A stretch of DNA of 33,998 nucleotides from Mesorhizobium sp. GTDB taxonomy: Bacteria > Pseudomonadota > Alphaproteobacteria > Rhizobiales > Rhizobiaceae. Below are positions 7,435 through 15,578 of the stretch, piece by piece; within the stretch, counting starts at the first letter, position 1, and every line of letters starts with the position of its first letter. Below the pieces are notes generated by a model that saw nothing but the letters and a program-made list of their open reading frames with translations, ran no database searches and was not told the origin of the DNA. The stretch is from the NCBI RefSeq assembly GCF_004962925.1, contig NZ_SUEO01000042.1:1-33998 (forward strand), given 5' to 3'. The position numbers and the translations under genes are program-made.

Positions 7435-7749
7435 GTGTCTGAACTTGAACTTACGATTGACCCTGAGCGGCAGCCTCGGCGTTTCGAGGTGATCAACGGC
7501 GCTGTTAGTCGACGGCATTGGTCGATGGACGACAAGGGACGGAGTCATCGCCGAGACCCTGGAGCCGAACGCGGTGATCTCGGAGGTTGCCCGGCGCTAC
7601 GGGCTGCGGCCGCGGCGGAACGCTCGCAAGCTTGCTACGTCCGCAGGACAGGCCACTCCCGCCTTTGTTCCGGCGGTGGTTTCGGTGGCGCCACCGGAAC
7701 GACCCGTTGGGCCTACATCCGTGCACCAGAACTCAAGGCCGCGGCCTGA
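7435..7749 (+). pseudogene. IS66-family orfA (tnpA) remnant
   Basis: The start SELELTIDPERQPRRFEVINGAVSRRHWSMDDKGR, continued in the next frame as VIAETLEPNAVISEVARRYGLRP and ARKLATSAGQATPAFVPAVV, is the pattern of IS66 TnpA, a small helix-turn-helix protein of the transposon. A one-base insertion near 7546 shifts the frame, and the segment between GLRP and ARK (normally QQLFxWRRQ) is lost. No tnpB or tnpC follows, so only a scrap remains. It adjoins the broken end of the nifA pseudogene and may mark the event that destroyed it. Confidence 0.75.
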
Positions 7750-7760
7750 GAATCGGCCGC
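7741..7760 (-). terminator. Hairpin after the hydrolase gene
   Basis: GCGGCC-N8-GGCCGC gives a 6-bp GC stem about 22 bases after the stop of the minus-strand hydrolase. There is no T-run, so intrinsic termination is only possible, not certain. Confidence 0.3.
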
Positions 7761-7782
7761 CGCTCACCCTTTACTTGGTTCC

Positions 7783-8499
7783 TCAGCCGACAGCGCTAAG
7801 AAGGAGAGCAACTTCCGTCGGTGCGAGGATCATTGCGTCGTGGCCAGTGGCGAGTTCCTGCCACGCCCAGCCATCCTGCTTCGCGACCCATTCTCGCGCT
7901 CCCGCCATCGGCGGGTGGAGTGGATTAGTGCAGACGACATAGGTTCGGGGCCTGCCGTTGCCGAGCGGGTGCACGAGCTTAAGTCCGCTTTCGTAGGTGC
8001 CTGCCGGATGCGGTGTTATCCGGCGCCGCACCCAGTCCGTGAGCGAGTGTCCCTCGGGAATGCCGAATGCTGTTGGCGGCGGAGTCGGCATGAAGATACC
8101 CCGTCCTTCCTCCGCAACCAATTTTCGACGGGCGGCGACGATGTCGGGGGGCATGGTGCTGAATACACTTTGACCGCTCTCGACGATGGCGCCGTCGAGA
8201 TAAACGAGATGGCTGATATGGTCGGGTATCCGGTCGGCGGCGCCGGTGATGCTGATGCCGCCTAGACTGTGACCGACAAGGATCACATCGCTCAGCTCTT
8301 CCGTCACAATGTGGTTGACGATGTCGGTCACGAATGTGTCGGGCGTGATGTCCTTGCACAGCAAATGTGCGCGTTCGCCGACACCTGTCTGGGTCGGCGT
8401 GGTCACGTAGTATCCCATCTTGCGAAGATTGGCGGCCACGTCCCGCCAACACCATCCGCCATGCCAGGCACCATGCACTAGCACATACGTCTTTGTCAT
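7783..8499 (-). CDS. Alpha/beta hydrolase, plant methylesterase-like
   Basis: A 238-residue alpha/beta hydrolase. It starts YVLVHGAWHGGWCWRDVAANL (the HGAWHG oxyanion region). The nucleophile elbow GHSLGG puts the catalytic serine at residue 78, and TGHDAMILAPTEV near the end gives the catalytic histidine at 220. This layout is that of the small esterase group that includes plant methyl esterases and hydroxynitrile lyases, and bacterial esterases of the same group. The substrate is not known. It sits after fixX on the same strand, with a 266-base gap that shows no clear promoter, so it may be co-transcribed with fixABCX. The start has no good ribosome site. It lies between fixX and the dead nifA, which are adjacent in other rhizobia, so it was probably inserted. 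Confidence 0.72.
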   Translation of the reverse strand: MTKTYVLVHGAWHGGWCWRDVAANLRKMGYYVTTPTQTGVGERAHLLCKDITPDTFVTDIVNHIVTEELSDVILVGHSLGGISITGAADRIPDHISHLVYLDGAIVESGQSVFSTMPPDIVAARRKLVAEEGRGIFMPTPPPTAFGIPEGHSLTDWVRRRITPHPAGTYESGLKLVHPLGNGRPRTYVVCTNPLHPPMAGAREWVAKQDGWAWQELATGHDAMILAPTEVALLLSAVG

Positions 8500-8765
8500 G
8501 GGTTGTGCCGTTCCACTTGCTCACCGGCCGTTGTGGCTGCCATCCGGCACGATGGCCGGACGTTGTCCCAAAGGGGCTCGACCACGTGACCGGTGGTAAG
8601 TCCGGCGCACAGGGCACCGCCGTGGCCTGAGGACACCGCTAACGAGTCGAGGAAATTTGAATTGCGAAAGGCCAATATTCACTAGCTCTTTGCAAGTGGA
8701 TGGAGAGGCTCATGGTGTGCCGCAGTTGCTCGCTGCCGGCATGCTCTTGGCACGGTCCTGGCTGA

Positions 8766-9065
8766 TCATCCGAACTTGAACAGGACACCAAAGCCGCCGC
8801 GCGGATAGTTCCACTCGATGTCGCCGCCTTTCTCGCACAATATCCGGCAGGTGCCGCATTCCATGCAGCCGTCGGCGGTGATCTCGACTTGACCCTTGTC
8901 ATTCAACTCATAGCATTTCGCTGGACAGACGTAGGTCAACGCAAGCAAGTTCGCGCTTGGCTTGTCGTGCGGTCGCACTATAATATGGGGGCGGCCGGAA
9001 TCGACCAGATAGCGGTTCTGGTAAAGCTTGTCCTCGACACGAACCTTCGTCACTGCGATCGTCAT
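8766..9065 (-). CDS. fixX: FixX, ferredoxin-like protein of the FixABCX complex
   Basis: A 99-residue ferredoxin-like protein, the [4Fe-4S] partner of FixC, like the C-terminal domain of ETF-quinone oxidoreductase. Cysteines are seen in YVCPAKCYE and [11 protein letters not shown], followed by [15 protein letters not shown]. FixABCX bifurcates electrons from NADH to quinone and to ferredoxin/flavodoxin for nitrogenase. GAAGAGGG precedes the start; the gene lies 12 bases after fixC, at the end of the fixABCX operon. Confidence 0.97.
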   Translation of the reverse strand: MTIAVTKVRVEDKLYQNRYLVDSGRPHIIVRPHDKPSANLLALTYVCPAKCYELNDKGQVEITADGCMECGTCRILCEKGGDIEWNYPRGGFGVLFKFG

Positions 9066-9077
9066 CTTGTACCCTCT

Positions 9078-10382
9078 TCAGCGCCATGCCAATGCCAGGC
9101 GGACCGCGTCGCTGACCAACCCCCAGCGCGAGCGCGCGTTGATGAAGGCGGCCGTGGTGTTCTTTTCCTTCTCGATCTTCGGCGTGCCGTCGACACGCAT
9201 GAAGTTCTGAGCGGCATGCGACATCAACCGCGGATAGCTGTCAAAAAAGTTGCTGGAATTGGTGTGGAGTAAGGCTGGCATGTCCTTGTATTTCTTAAGA
9301 TCCTTGATCACAAAGGAGTCATCCAGCATCGTCTTGTAGAGCGCAAGGTTCGCTTTGGTCATAGGACCGTTGCGGCTTTTGACTTTGACGATCGCCTCAG
9401 CCGCGACACGACCCGAGGTCATGGCAAGGTTCGAACCCTCACGGTGAATGGCATTGTTCAGTTGCGCTGCGTCGCCGACGATGACCCAACCGTCGCCGAA
9501 GAGCTGCGGAATGGCCCTGTAACCACCTTCGGGGATAAGATGGGCGGCATATTCTTTCACCTCCGAGCCAGCGATCAGCGGCCGGATCGAAGGATGGTTT
9601 TTCATCGCATCTAGGAGGGCGGACGGGCTCTCCATCGTCGCGGCGAAATCCGAGACCAGGCAGCCGATGCCGAGTGAAATCGACTCCTTGTTGGTGTAAA
9701 GGAAGCCGAGCCCGGCCATGCTGCGAGAGATCGTGCCCACGGCCTCGATTACGCAGCCTTCATCGCCCTTGACACCGAACCGCTGGCCAATGACCTCTTC
9801 GGGCAAGAAATGCATTTCCTTGACGGCAAGCGCCACGGTCTCCGGCTTCGGCATCTCGCGCAGGCCTGCGCGAGTGCCAAGCAATCCCGACACCCCTTCT
9901 GCGAGAACGACCACATTCGCGAAGACCACTCCGCCAGCCCGGTCTGTGCGGACGCCGATCACCTTGCCATTGCCATCACGGACGAGTTCCGTCGCGGTCG
10001 TCTCACACAGGACCGTCGCGCCAGCCTCGCGCACCTTGCGGGAAAACCATTTGTCGAACTGGGCGCGGATGATCGTGTAGCGGTTGGGTTTCGCCTCATT
10101 GAAGTCGTCCGACCGGTAATGAATTCCGGTGTGAGACGTGTCGTCCATCACCCAAAGTCGCTGTTCGACCAGGTGCCGCTCGAGGGGCGCATCATCCCGG
10201 AAGTCCGGGATGATCTTCTCCAGCATGTTCGCGTACATTATGGCACCCTGGACGTTCTTAGAGCCCGGATATTCCCCGCGCTCCAACTGCAGTACCTTCA
10301 GCCCCTTGCTTGCCAAAGTGTAAGCAGCTGCGTTTCCGGACATGCCGGCTCCGACCACAATGGCATCGAATTGTTCAATCAT
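9078..10382 (-). CDS. fixC: FixC, flavoprotein oxidoreductase
   Basis: A 434-residue FAD protein similar to ETF-ubiquinone oxidoreductase. It has the dinucleotide fold [13 protein letters not shown] at residues 9-21, [12 protein letters not shown] soon after, the second FAD motif [15 protein letters not shown] and the conserved end [20 protein letters not shown]. With FixX it passes electrons to the quinone pool while FixAB drive low-potential ferredoxin for nitrogenase. ATG 10382 is preferred because GGGAGAGG is directly upstream; the TTG at 10403 overlaps the end of fixB. The gap to fixB is ten bases. Confidence 0.97.
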   Translation of the reverse strand: MIEQFDAIVVGAGMSGNAAAYTLASKGLKVLQLERGEYPGSKNVQGAIMYANMLEKIIPDFRDDAPLERHLVEQRLWVMDDTSHTGIHYRSDDFNEAKPNRYTIIRAQFDKWFSRKVREAGATVLCETTATELVRDGNGKVIGVRTDRAGGVVFANVVVLAEGVSGLLGTRAGLREMPKPETVALAVKEMHFLPEEVIGQRFGVKGDEGCVIEAVGTISRSMAGLGFLYTNKESISLGIGCLVSDFAATMESPSALLDAMKNHPSIRPLIAGSEVKEYAAHLIPEGGYRAIPQLFGDGWVIVGDAAQLNNAIHREGSNLAMTSGRVAAEAIVKVKSRNGPMTKANLALYKTMLDDSFVIKDLKKYKDMPALLHTNSSNFFDSYPRLMSHAAQNFMRVDGTPKIEKEKNTTAAFINARSRWGLVSDAVRLALAWR

Positions 10383-10392
10383 GTCCTCTCCC

Positions 10393-11502
10393 TCAACTCG
10401 CAAGCTTGTCTCGACTGTGCGGCGACAGCCGCCGGGTGAAGGCTTCCGTCAGTGCGGGCAGGAAGCGGATTGCATCCGTGACGATCCCGAGGTGGGCGAA
10501 CTCGAAAATCGGCGCGTTCGGATCGGTGTTGATCGCGACGATGAGATCGGCCCCCTCGACCCCAACTCGGTGCTGGATGGCGCCGGAAATTCCGGCCGCG
10601 ATGTAAAGCTTCGGTCGAATGGTCTTGCCAGTTTGGCCAATCTGCCGATCAGCCGGCATCCAGCCCTTCTGGACCAAGGGGCGCGAACAGCCATGCTCGG
10701 CGCCGATCGCTCGGGCAAGATTCTTCACAAGCTGAAGGTTCTCCGCCGCGCCGAGACCGAGGCCTCCCGCAACCACGACATCCGCATAGGCAAGATTTGC
10801 CATTGCCGACTGGTTATCCGGCAGGAAGCCGAGGACTTTGGTGACGATATCGTCCTCAACGAGCGACAGCTTGTGCCGCATGACACGCCCGACCGGCTTA
10901 TCCACCCGCTGCGGCATAGGCATGACCCTTGGTCGCACCGTCGCCATTTGCGGCCGGTAGTTTAGTGTATAGATCGTACACAACAACGAGCCACCAAAAG
11001 TCGGACGGGTCGCGGCGAGTGAACCGTCGGAATCTACATCAAGTTCTGTGCAGTCGGCCGTGAGCCCCGTCTGCAGGGTCGTCGCTACCGAGCCCGCAAG
11101 ATCCCTGCCCAGTGTGGTCGCGCCGAGAAGGAGGATTTCGGGTTTATGGGTATTGACCAGATCCGTGAGCGCCTTGGCGAACGGCTCGTTCCGGTAGTCG
11201 GCGAGCGGCGGCGCATCGACGATGTAGACAAGATCCGCCCCGTAAGCGAAGGCCTCGGCAACAGCGTCCTCGACCATCTCGCCCGGCGGTCCCAGCACGA
11301 CGCCCGCGAGCTGGACTTCAAGCTTGTCGGCTAATTTGCGGCCTTCACCCAGCAGTTCGAATGATACAGGATGCACATTGCCGCGTTCGAGCTCGAGGAA
11401 GACCCACACGTGCCGGTAGTCTTTGAAACGGTCGGGAAGTTCTTTCTTTACACCGGCACGGCCGGGGGCAATGCGAGGGGTAGTTTGGCTTGCGGTCGAC
11501 AT
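10393..11502 (-). CDS. fixB: FixB, electron-transfer flavoprotein alpha subunit
   Basis: A 369-residue ETF-alpha homologue that forms a dimer with FixA and binds FAD. The C-terminal FAD motif is visible as [10 protein letters not shown]...[37 protein letters not shown], followed by [20 protein letters not shown]. The long N-terminal part ([14 protein letters not shown]) is typical for FixB. The start was placed at ATG 11502 ([10 protein letters not shown]), 16 bases after the fixA stop; an earlier in-frame start would overlap fixA. It is the second gene of fixABCX. Confidence 0.96.
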   Translation of the reverse strand: MSTASQTTPRIAPGRAGVKKELPDRFKDYRHVWVFLELERGNVHPVSFELLGEGRKLADKLEVQLAGVVLGPPGEMVEDAVAEAFAYGADLVYIVDAPPLADYRNEPFAKALTDLVNTHKPEILLLGATTLGRDLAGSVATTLQTGLTADCTELDVDSDGSLAATRPTFGGSLLCTIYTLNYRPQMATVRPRVMPMPQRVDKPVGRVMRHKLSLVEDDIVTKVLGFLPDNQSAMANLAYADVVVAGGLGLGAAENLQLVKNLARAIGAEHGCSRPLVQKGWMPADRQIGQTGKTIRPKLYIAAGISGAIQHRVGVEGADLIVAINTDPNAPIFEFAHLGIVTDAIRFLPALTEAFTRRLSPHSRDKLAS

Positions 11503-11518
11503 TTTCTGCTCCTGGCCG

Positions 11519-12370
11519 TCACGTGCCGCTGTTGAAGGCCAGCTCATGTTCCAGCGCCGGCCGGCGGGTTAAGATATCGGCGATGAGTTCATCGGCTATG
11601 TCCTGCAAGCCCCTTTCCGCGGTGTCGATCTGCGCCGCGCTTTCTGCCCGTGCGGTGGGGGCGAAAACACGCTTGACGACTGTCGGCGAGCCACGCAGAC
11701 CGCACCGGGTGAGATCGTCAATGCCGGCGTCGGCTGCAGTCCACTTCACGACTTGGCTGCGCGCCGCGCAAAGAGCCTGCTGGAGCGAGCCCCGGCGGAT
11801 TTCGTTGGTGTCTTCCAGCATGGTAATGAGGCAAGGGAGTCTGCTCTTCAGCAACTGGGTGCCGCCTTCGGCGCGACGCGCGACTTCGATCTCGCGCGTT
11901 TTGAGATCGATGGAGGCAATCTTCGCGACATAGGTAAGTTGCGATAGATCCAGGCGCTTGGCTATGCCGGGTCCGACCTGGGCGGTATCGCCGTCAATCG
12001 TCTGCTTGCCGGTGAAGACGATGTCCGGCCTGCCGAAAGTCTCCCCAATTTTTGCGATTGCTTGCGAAAGAGCAAAGGAGGTCGCCAGCGTATCGGATCC
12101 GGCAAAATAGCGGTCCGTCAAGAGAACTGCTCGGTCAGCACCGTAACCGAGCGCCTTTCGCAGCGAGTCCTCCGCCATGGGCGGACCCATTGTGAGCACA
12201 GTAACCTCGCCACCATGAACGTCGCGCAGTTTGAGCGCTTCTTCGAGGGCGAACAGGTCGTAAGGATTGATGATGGTCGGCACACCCTGACGCATGATCG
12301 TGTTCGTCACCGGGTGGACGCGGATCTGTGCCGAATCCGGCACCTGCTTGATGCAGATTACGATGTGCAT
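11519..12370 (-). CDS. fixA: FixA, electron-transfer flavoprotein beta subunit
   Basis: A 283-residue ETF-beta homologue that starts [20 protein letters not shown] and carries the family signature [22 protein letters not shown]. With FixB it receives electrons from NADH and bifurcates them, half to FixCX/quinone and half to the nitrogenase donor. ATG 12370 is chosen because [12 protein letters not shown] is the conserved family start. The gene opens the fixABCX operon, with its own sigma-54 promoter at 12427-12442 and NifA site at 12513-12528. Confidence 0.97.
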   Translation of the reverse strand: MHIVICIKQVPDSAQIRVHPVTNTIMRQGVPTIINPYDLFALEEALKLRDVHGGEVTVLTMGPPMAEDSLRKALGYGADRAVLLTDRYFAGSDTLATSFALSQAIAKIGETFGRPDIVFTGKQTIDGDTAQVGPGIAKRLDLSQLTYVAKIASIDLKTREIEVARRAEGGTQLLKSRLPCLITMLEDTNEIRRGSLQQALCAARSQVVKWTAADAGIDDLTRCGLRGSPTVVKRVFAPTARAESAAQIDTAERGLQDIADELIADILTRRPALEHELAFNSGT

Positions 12371-12426
12371 TGGCGATTTCTCTAAGCTCCCAGTCCGGAT
12401 GCGTGCTTGGCGGTTCACCTCATGCC

Positions 12427-12442
12427 TGCATCGTTCATGCCA
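12427..12442 (-). promoter_or_regulatory. Sigma-54 promoter of fixABCX
   Basis: On the minus strand it reads TGGCAT-GAACG-ATGCA, with the GG-N10-GC spacing exact. The predicted start near 12415 leaves a leader of about 45 bases before fixA. Confidence 0.82.
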
Positions 12443-12512
12443 AGTCTTCTGCCTGCCTCTATTCCAGAAGGTGGCTTCGTTTGCTTCCGAGGAGCGTCAT
12501 GAGGACTGGATT

Positions 12513-12528
12513 TGTCGACTTCTCGACA
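12513..12528. promoter_or_regulatory. NifA upstream activator site of fixABCX
   Basis: TGT-CGACTTCTCG-ACA is a perfect TGT-N10-ACA site centred about 105 bp upstream of the predicted fixA transcription start, the same distance as at nifB. Confidence 0.85.
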
Positions 12529-12556
12529 TTGTCGCGTCGCAGCCGTGTCGGGCTCA

Positions 12557-12934
12557 TTACTTTCCGAACCGCTTCAGTGCAGAGTCGAGCGGGACGAAGG
12601 CGCGGCCAGGTGCGGGACATATGTTTGGATCGTGGTCCCTTAGCACCTTGAACACACGTTGCGTGAGCGGCGAGGAAGTCGCGAAATCTTCGTAGGCGCG
12701 TTCCAGCTTGGCGCGCACCCGCGCGGCGATTACCTGGTCAGGCAGACCGGAGAAATCTTCTTCGGCAAGGTATTGGCCCACGCGCTTCATGATATGGAGC
12801 CGCGAGACATTCATCACTTTCGGGTCGTAGGAGACGCCAAGGCAGGCGAAGAAGTCCTCCGCAGCCGACAGGCCTTTCAGTCGCGCCAGGATATCGGTGC
12901 GATCGATCGGGCGGCTGTCAGCGGAGCAGTTCAT
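12557..12934 (-). CDS. nifW: NifW, nitrogenase stabilising protein
   Basis: A 125-residue NifW. The protein associates with the MoFe component, helps its maturation and protects it from oxygen. Typical blocks are ILARLKGLSAAEDFFACLGVSYDPKVMNVSRLHIMKR and then RVFKVLRDHDPNICPAPGRAFVPLDSALKRF. ATG 12934 follows GGGAGAAT. nifS lies 181 bases upstream, and the fixA promoter lies downstream of nifW, so nifS-nifW are probably transcribed from the iscN promoter. Confidence 0.95.
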   Translation of the reverse strand: MNCSADSRPIDRTDILARLKGLSAAEDFFACLGVSYDPKVMNVSRLHIMKRVGQYLAEEDFSGLPDQVIAARVRAKLERAYEDFATSSPLTQRVFKVLRDHDPNICPAPGRAFVPLDSALKRFGK

Positions 12935-13115
12935 TGTATTCTCCCGGCGCGAAATTGTGGTGTCGATGCGTTGGTGACATTGCTGACGGCGTGCCGACCT
13001 CTGACACGGCGGCTGGGGCAAGAGACTTGGTGATCTCAAGCTTTTCTGAAGTGGTGAAGGCGACCCCGGGTTTGACCGCTCTCCATTGCGCAGGGTCGTC
13101 ACGTTGAGGAAGACC

Positions 13116-14327
13116 TCACGGCTCGTCGGCTATTGTGCCGCTCGGACCCGGGCCGGAATGAAGCTGTTCTGCACCTCGCCCGCACAGTCCAGCACTGGGA
13201 AGGGCCCGTAGCTTCTCGGTGATCGCAGGCAGGACCTCAAGCACGCGGTCTACGTCATCTTCGCCGTTGTCACGCGACAAGGAGAAGCGGACTGCCCCAC
13301 ATGCCGCGTTCATAGCGATCAGAACATGGCTCGGTTCCAGTGAGCCAGAGGCACAGGCGGACCCGGCGGAACAGGCGATTCCCAGCCGGCTCAGGACAAT
13401 TGGGATTGCATCGCCTTCGATACCTTCGAATCCAATGTTTGCAGTGTTTGGCAATCGCTCTTGCGGATCGCCGTTGATGGATGTGTTTGGGATGCGCTGG
13501 ATGATCCCGTTCTCAAGGCGGTCGCGCAACCATTTTATTCGTTTTGTCTCGTCCATGAATTTCAAGGCGAGTTCGGCCGCCATGCCCAGTCCGACTATGC
13601 CGGGTGTGTTTTCAGTGCCTGCACGCCGGTCGCGCTCTTGGTGCCCACCCTTGATCATGGAGGAGAAGCGCACGCCACGTCTTACATAAAGCGCGCCTAT
13701 CCCCTTTGGACCATGCAGCTTGTGGGCGGAGAGCGACAGCATGTCGATCGCGGTCGATTTCAGCTCAATCGGAAGCCTTCCGACCGCCTGCACTGCATCA
13801 GTGTGGAAAAGCGCGCCGACTTCCCTGGCTAGATCGGCAAGCTTAACCACGGGAAAGATCGTACCGGTCTCATTGTTCGCCCACATTATCGAGACGATTG
13901 CCACTTGTGGGGTGAGGGCGGTTCTGTAGGCGTCCAGGTCGAGCCGGCCGTGGTGATCGACTGGGATAATGTGCACCTTGACGCCGCGCGTCTTTTCAAG
14001 GTGCGCGCACAACTTCAGAACGGCCGGATGTTCAACCGCGGAAGTCACTATTTCCGTTCGGTCGGGCATCACCTCCAGCGCCGAAAGGATGGCTGTACTG
14101 TCGCTTTCAGTCCCGCCCGAGGTGAAGATGATCTCGTCCTCGAATCCCGCGCCGATGAGGGCTTGCAACTGTTGCCTCGCCTTTCTCACGGCTTCAGCAA
14201 CCGATGCGCCATAGGTGTGCATGGACGAATGATTGCCAAATTGCTCCGTAAAGAAAGGCAACATCGCTCCAACGACTGCAGGATCAACCCGCGTCGTTGC
14301 GTTGTTGTCGAGATAGACAGGGCTCAT
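13116..14327 (-). CDS. nifS: NifS, cysteine desulfurase
   Basis: A 403-residue PLP enzyme that takes sulfur from cysteine for the Fe-S clusters of nitrogenase. It starts PVYLDNNATTRVDP. The PLP lysine lies in SLSAHKLHGPKGIGALY, the catalytic cysteine loop reads GIACSAGSACASGSLEPSHVL, and the cofactor-binding histidine lies in SAVEHPAV. The short C-terminal tail after LPAITEKLRALP looks less conserved. An AAGGAT ribosome site precedes the ATG. The gene comes just after the nifU remnant, so NifS must now work with another scaffold, perhaps IscN or a chromosomal one. Confidence 0.97.
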   Translation of the reverse strand: MSPVYLDNNATTRVDPAVVGAMLPFFTEQFGNHSSMHTYGASVAEAVRKARQQLQALIGAGFEDEIIFTSGGTESDSTAILSALEVMPDRTEIVTSAVEHPAVLKLCAHLEKTRGVKVHIIPVDHHGRLDLDAYRTALTPQVAIVSIMWANNETGTIFPVVKLADLAREVGALFHTDAVQAVGRLPIELKSTAIDMLSLSAHKLHGPKGIGALYVRRGVRFSSMIKGGHQERDRRAGTENTPGIVGLGMAAELALKFMDETKRIKWLRDRLENGIIQRIPNTSINGDPQERLPNTANIGFEGIEGDAIPIVLSRLGIACSAGSACASGSLEPSHVLIAMNAACGAVRFSLSRDNGEDDVDRVLEVLPAITEKLRALPSAGLCGRGAEQLHSGPGPSGTIADEP

Positions 14328-14339
14328 GGGAGTGATCCT

Positions 14340-14657
14340 TCAACTGCTGAAATGATTCAAGGGTAGGCGGGCCATTGAACCTCTGGCGCATATCGTATCT
14401 GGTAAGGTGGGCGGCCGGGCGAGCGATGGCTTGGCTGACCGGTCGCTGTCGACATTGCCCTTTGGTGGCGGCATCCGCCGGGAATTCAGCTGTTTCGGGC
14501 AATTTTGTTTGCTTGCCCACGGCAACGATCGATGATCGCGATTTCGCGCATCACCGAACGCAATTGTTCCGGGCCGACAGTGCGTGTCGGCCGGTTCCAG
14601 AGCGCCGGCGGTTACCAGTTCGACGCAGTATTCCTTGGCGTCGCTATAGTCGAACAT
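14340..14657 (-). pseudogene. nifU: nifU remnant (N-terminal scaffold start)
   Basis: This 105-codon ORF starts MFDYSDAKEYCVEL and continues TAGALEPADTHCRPGTIAFGDARN. It lines up with the start of the NifU/IscU scaffold, M[WF]DYSxKVxEHFxNPxNAGALEDAxxVGxVGxIxCGDA. The first scaffold cysteine (CGDA) is replaced by Phe (FGDA), the FxNPxN block is lost, and after about 39 residues all likeness ends. About two thirds of the N-terminal domain and both other NifU domains are missing, so it cannot be a working scaffold. It sits 17 bases after iscN and before nifS, the normal place of nifU in iscN-nifU-nifS operons. The ORF may still be translated. Confidence 0.7.
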
Positions 14658-14674
14658 AGCCTGTTCCCTCGCAA

Positions 14675-14992
14675 TCATTTGCAGGACTTGCCGCAGCCGC
14701 ACGTCTCACGCGCATTGGGGTTATCGAAAACAAAGCCGGATGTTTCGAGCCCAGTGACGAAGTCCACGGTCATGCCGGCGGCATGGGGTTGGGAGCCTCT
14801 ATCCATGAACACCTTGAGCCCATCTCGCTCGATGATCGCATCGCCCTCACGTGAGACGCTCTCCAGGCCCATTGAGTATTGGAAGCCGGCGCAGCCGGCA
14901 TGGACCATGATGCGAAATCCTTCCGCCGGCTCGCTGGCGCGGTAAAGAGCGGCCTTGATGGCGGCAACAGCGTTGTCGGTGAGCGTAATCAT
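14675..14992 (-). CDS. iscN: IscN, IscA/HesB-type iron-sulfur protein
   Basis: A 105-residue A-type Fe-S carrier starting MITLTDNAVAAIKAAL. The three family cysteines are in VHAGCAGFQYSM and ETCGCGKSC. It probably delivers Fe-S clusters to nitrogenase proteins. In R. etli, iscN precedes nifU and nifS and is needed for fixation. ATG 14992 is selected because GAGGAGAAA lies upstream. It heads the minus-strand operon; a sigma-54 promoter lies at 15034-15049. Confidence 0.93.
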   Translation of the reverse strand: MITLTDNAVAAIKAALYRASEPAEGFRIMVHAGCAGFQYSMGLESVSREGDAIIERDGLKVFMDRGSQPHAAGMTVDFVTGLETSGFVFDNPNARETCGCGKSCK

Positions 14993-15033
14993 GGCTCGAT
15001 TTCTCCTCGGTCCGACGTTTTCGCGGATCATCT

Positions 15034-15049
15034 CGCATGGACCGTGCCA
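15034..15049 (-). promoter_or_regulatory. Sigma-54 promoter of iscN-nifS-nifW
   Basis: On the minus strand it reads TGGCAC-GGTCC-ATGCG, with correct GG-N10-GC spacing. It is 42 bases before the iscN ATG. Upstream there is no perfect TGT-N10-ACA, only a TGT-N12-ACA at 15144-15161 and a hairpin CCGACA-CTTAC-TGTCGG at 15124-15140, so the NifA site is uncertain. Confidence 0.82.
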
Positions 15050-15244
15050 AAGGGAAGACGTGTCAAAAACCGTAGGACATCCCGACGTCTCTTATGCTCG
15101 ATTGCTGGGGAGACGTCCGACAACCGACACTTACTGTCGGGTTTGTCGCGTCCGCGTCACAGGAAGGGCGCCTGAGTTCGCGATGCACTCACGCGTAAAG
15201 CAATGAACAGAGCCAAAGATGTTCAGAGCTTGCCGCGGAGCAAC

Positions 15245-15260
15245 TGGCACGATTTTTGTG
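15245..15260 (+). promoter_or_regulatory. Possible sigma-54 promoter of the small ORF and hmuS
   Basis: TGGCAC-GATTT-TTGT has a perfect -24 box and right spacing, but GT in place of the nearly invariant GC at -12. It lies about 96 bases before the small ORF at 15341 and is divergent from the iscN promoter. Confidence 0.4.
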
Positions 15261-15340
15261 AAGCCTTCGTTGCGGCGGCAAAATTGCCGGCCGATTCACC
15301 TTTGGGTTGCCCTCGCAATCGAAGAACGAAGGAAAGCAAT

Positions 15341-15574
15341 ATGATCCATCAGACCCGCCTTGAGTGGGAAAGCAGCACCGCCGGTGGTACCCGAATGCTC
15401 GATCGGCCGATTGGCGCCGACCACCCAACAATCGCTCTCTACCGGCGATTGGCCGCTGACCGCCCGGAGACAGGATTCGACTGGCATGTGCCTGACGATC
15501 GATCGCGTCCGCCGTGCACACCCCTGAGGCCCGTTTTTCGATCGATCGTCAAAAGAAGAACGGGGCGGGGGTAA
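15341..15574 (+). CDS. Small ORF preceding hmuS, unknown
   Basis: A 77-residue ORF starting MIHQTRLEWESSTAGGTRML, which I do not recognise. A good ribosome site (AAGGAA) precedes ATG 15341, and its stop is four bases before the hmuS start, so translation may be coupled. The sequence is polar, rich in Arg and Pro, with no membrane segment, signal peptide or metal motif. It is not HemP-like, although a small HemP gene often precedes heme-utilisation genes. It may be a real small protein or a leader. Confidence 0.4.
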   Translation: MIHQTRLEWESSTAGGTRMLDRPIGADHPTIALYRRLAADRPETGFDWHVPDDRSRPPCTPLRPVFRSIVKRRTGRG

Positions 15575-15578
15575 AAAC

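Noticed and set aside
8747-8761. TGGCAC-GGTCC-TGGC on the plus strand near the fixX end
   Set aside because: It points into the antisense of fixX with no gene downstream, and the -12 box is poor.
12975-12995. Possible sigma-54 promoter for nifW (CGGCAC-GCCGT-CAGC, minus strand)
   Set aside because: Spacing fits, but both boxes have mismatches and no NifA site lies upstream.
15144-15161. TGT-N12-ACA as NifA site for iscN or hmuS
   Set aside because: The spacer is 12, not 10; it is mentioned as a possibility only and not called as a site.
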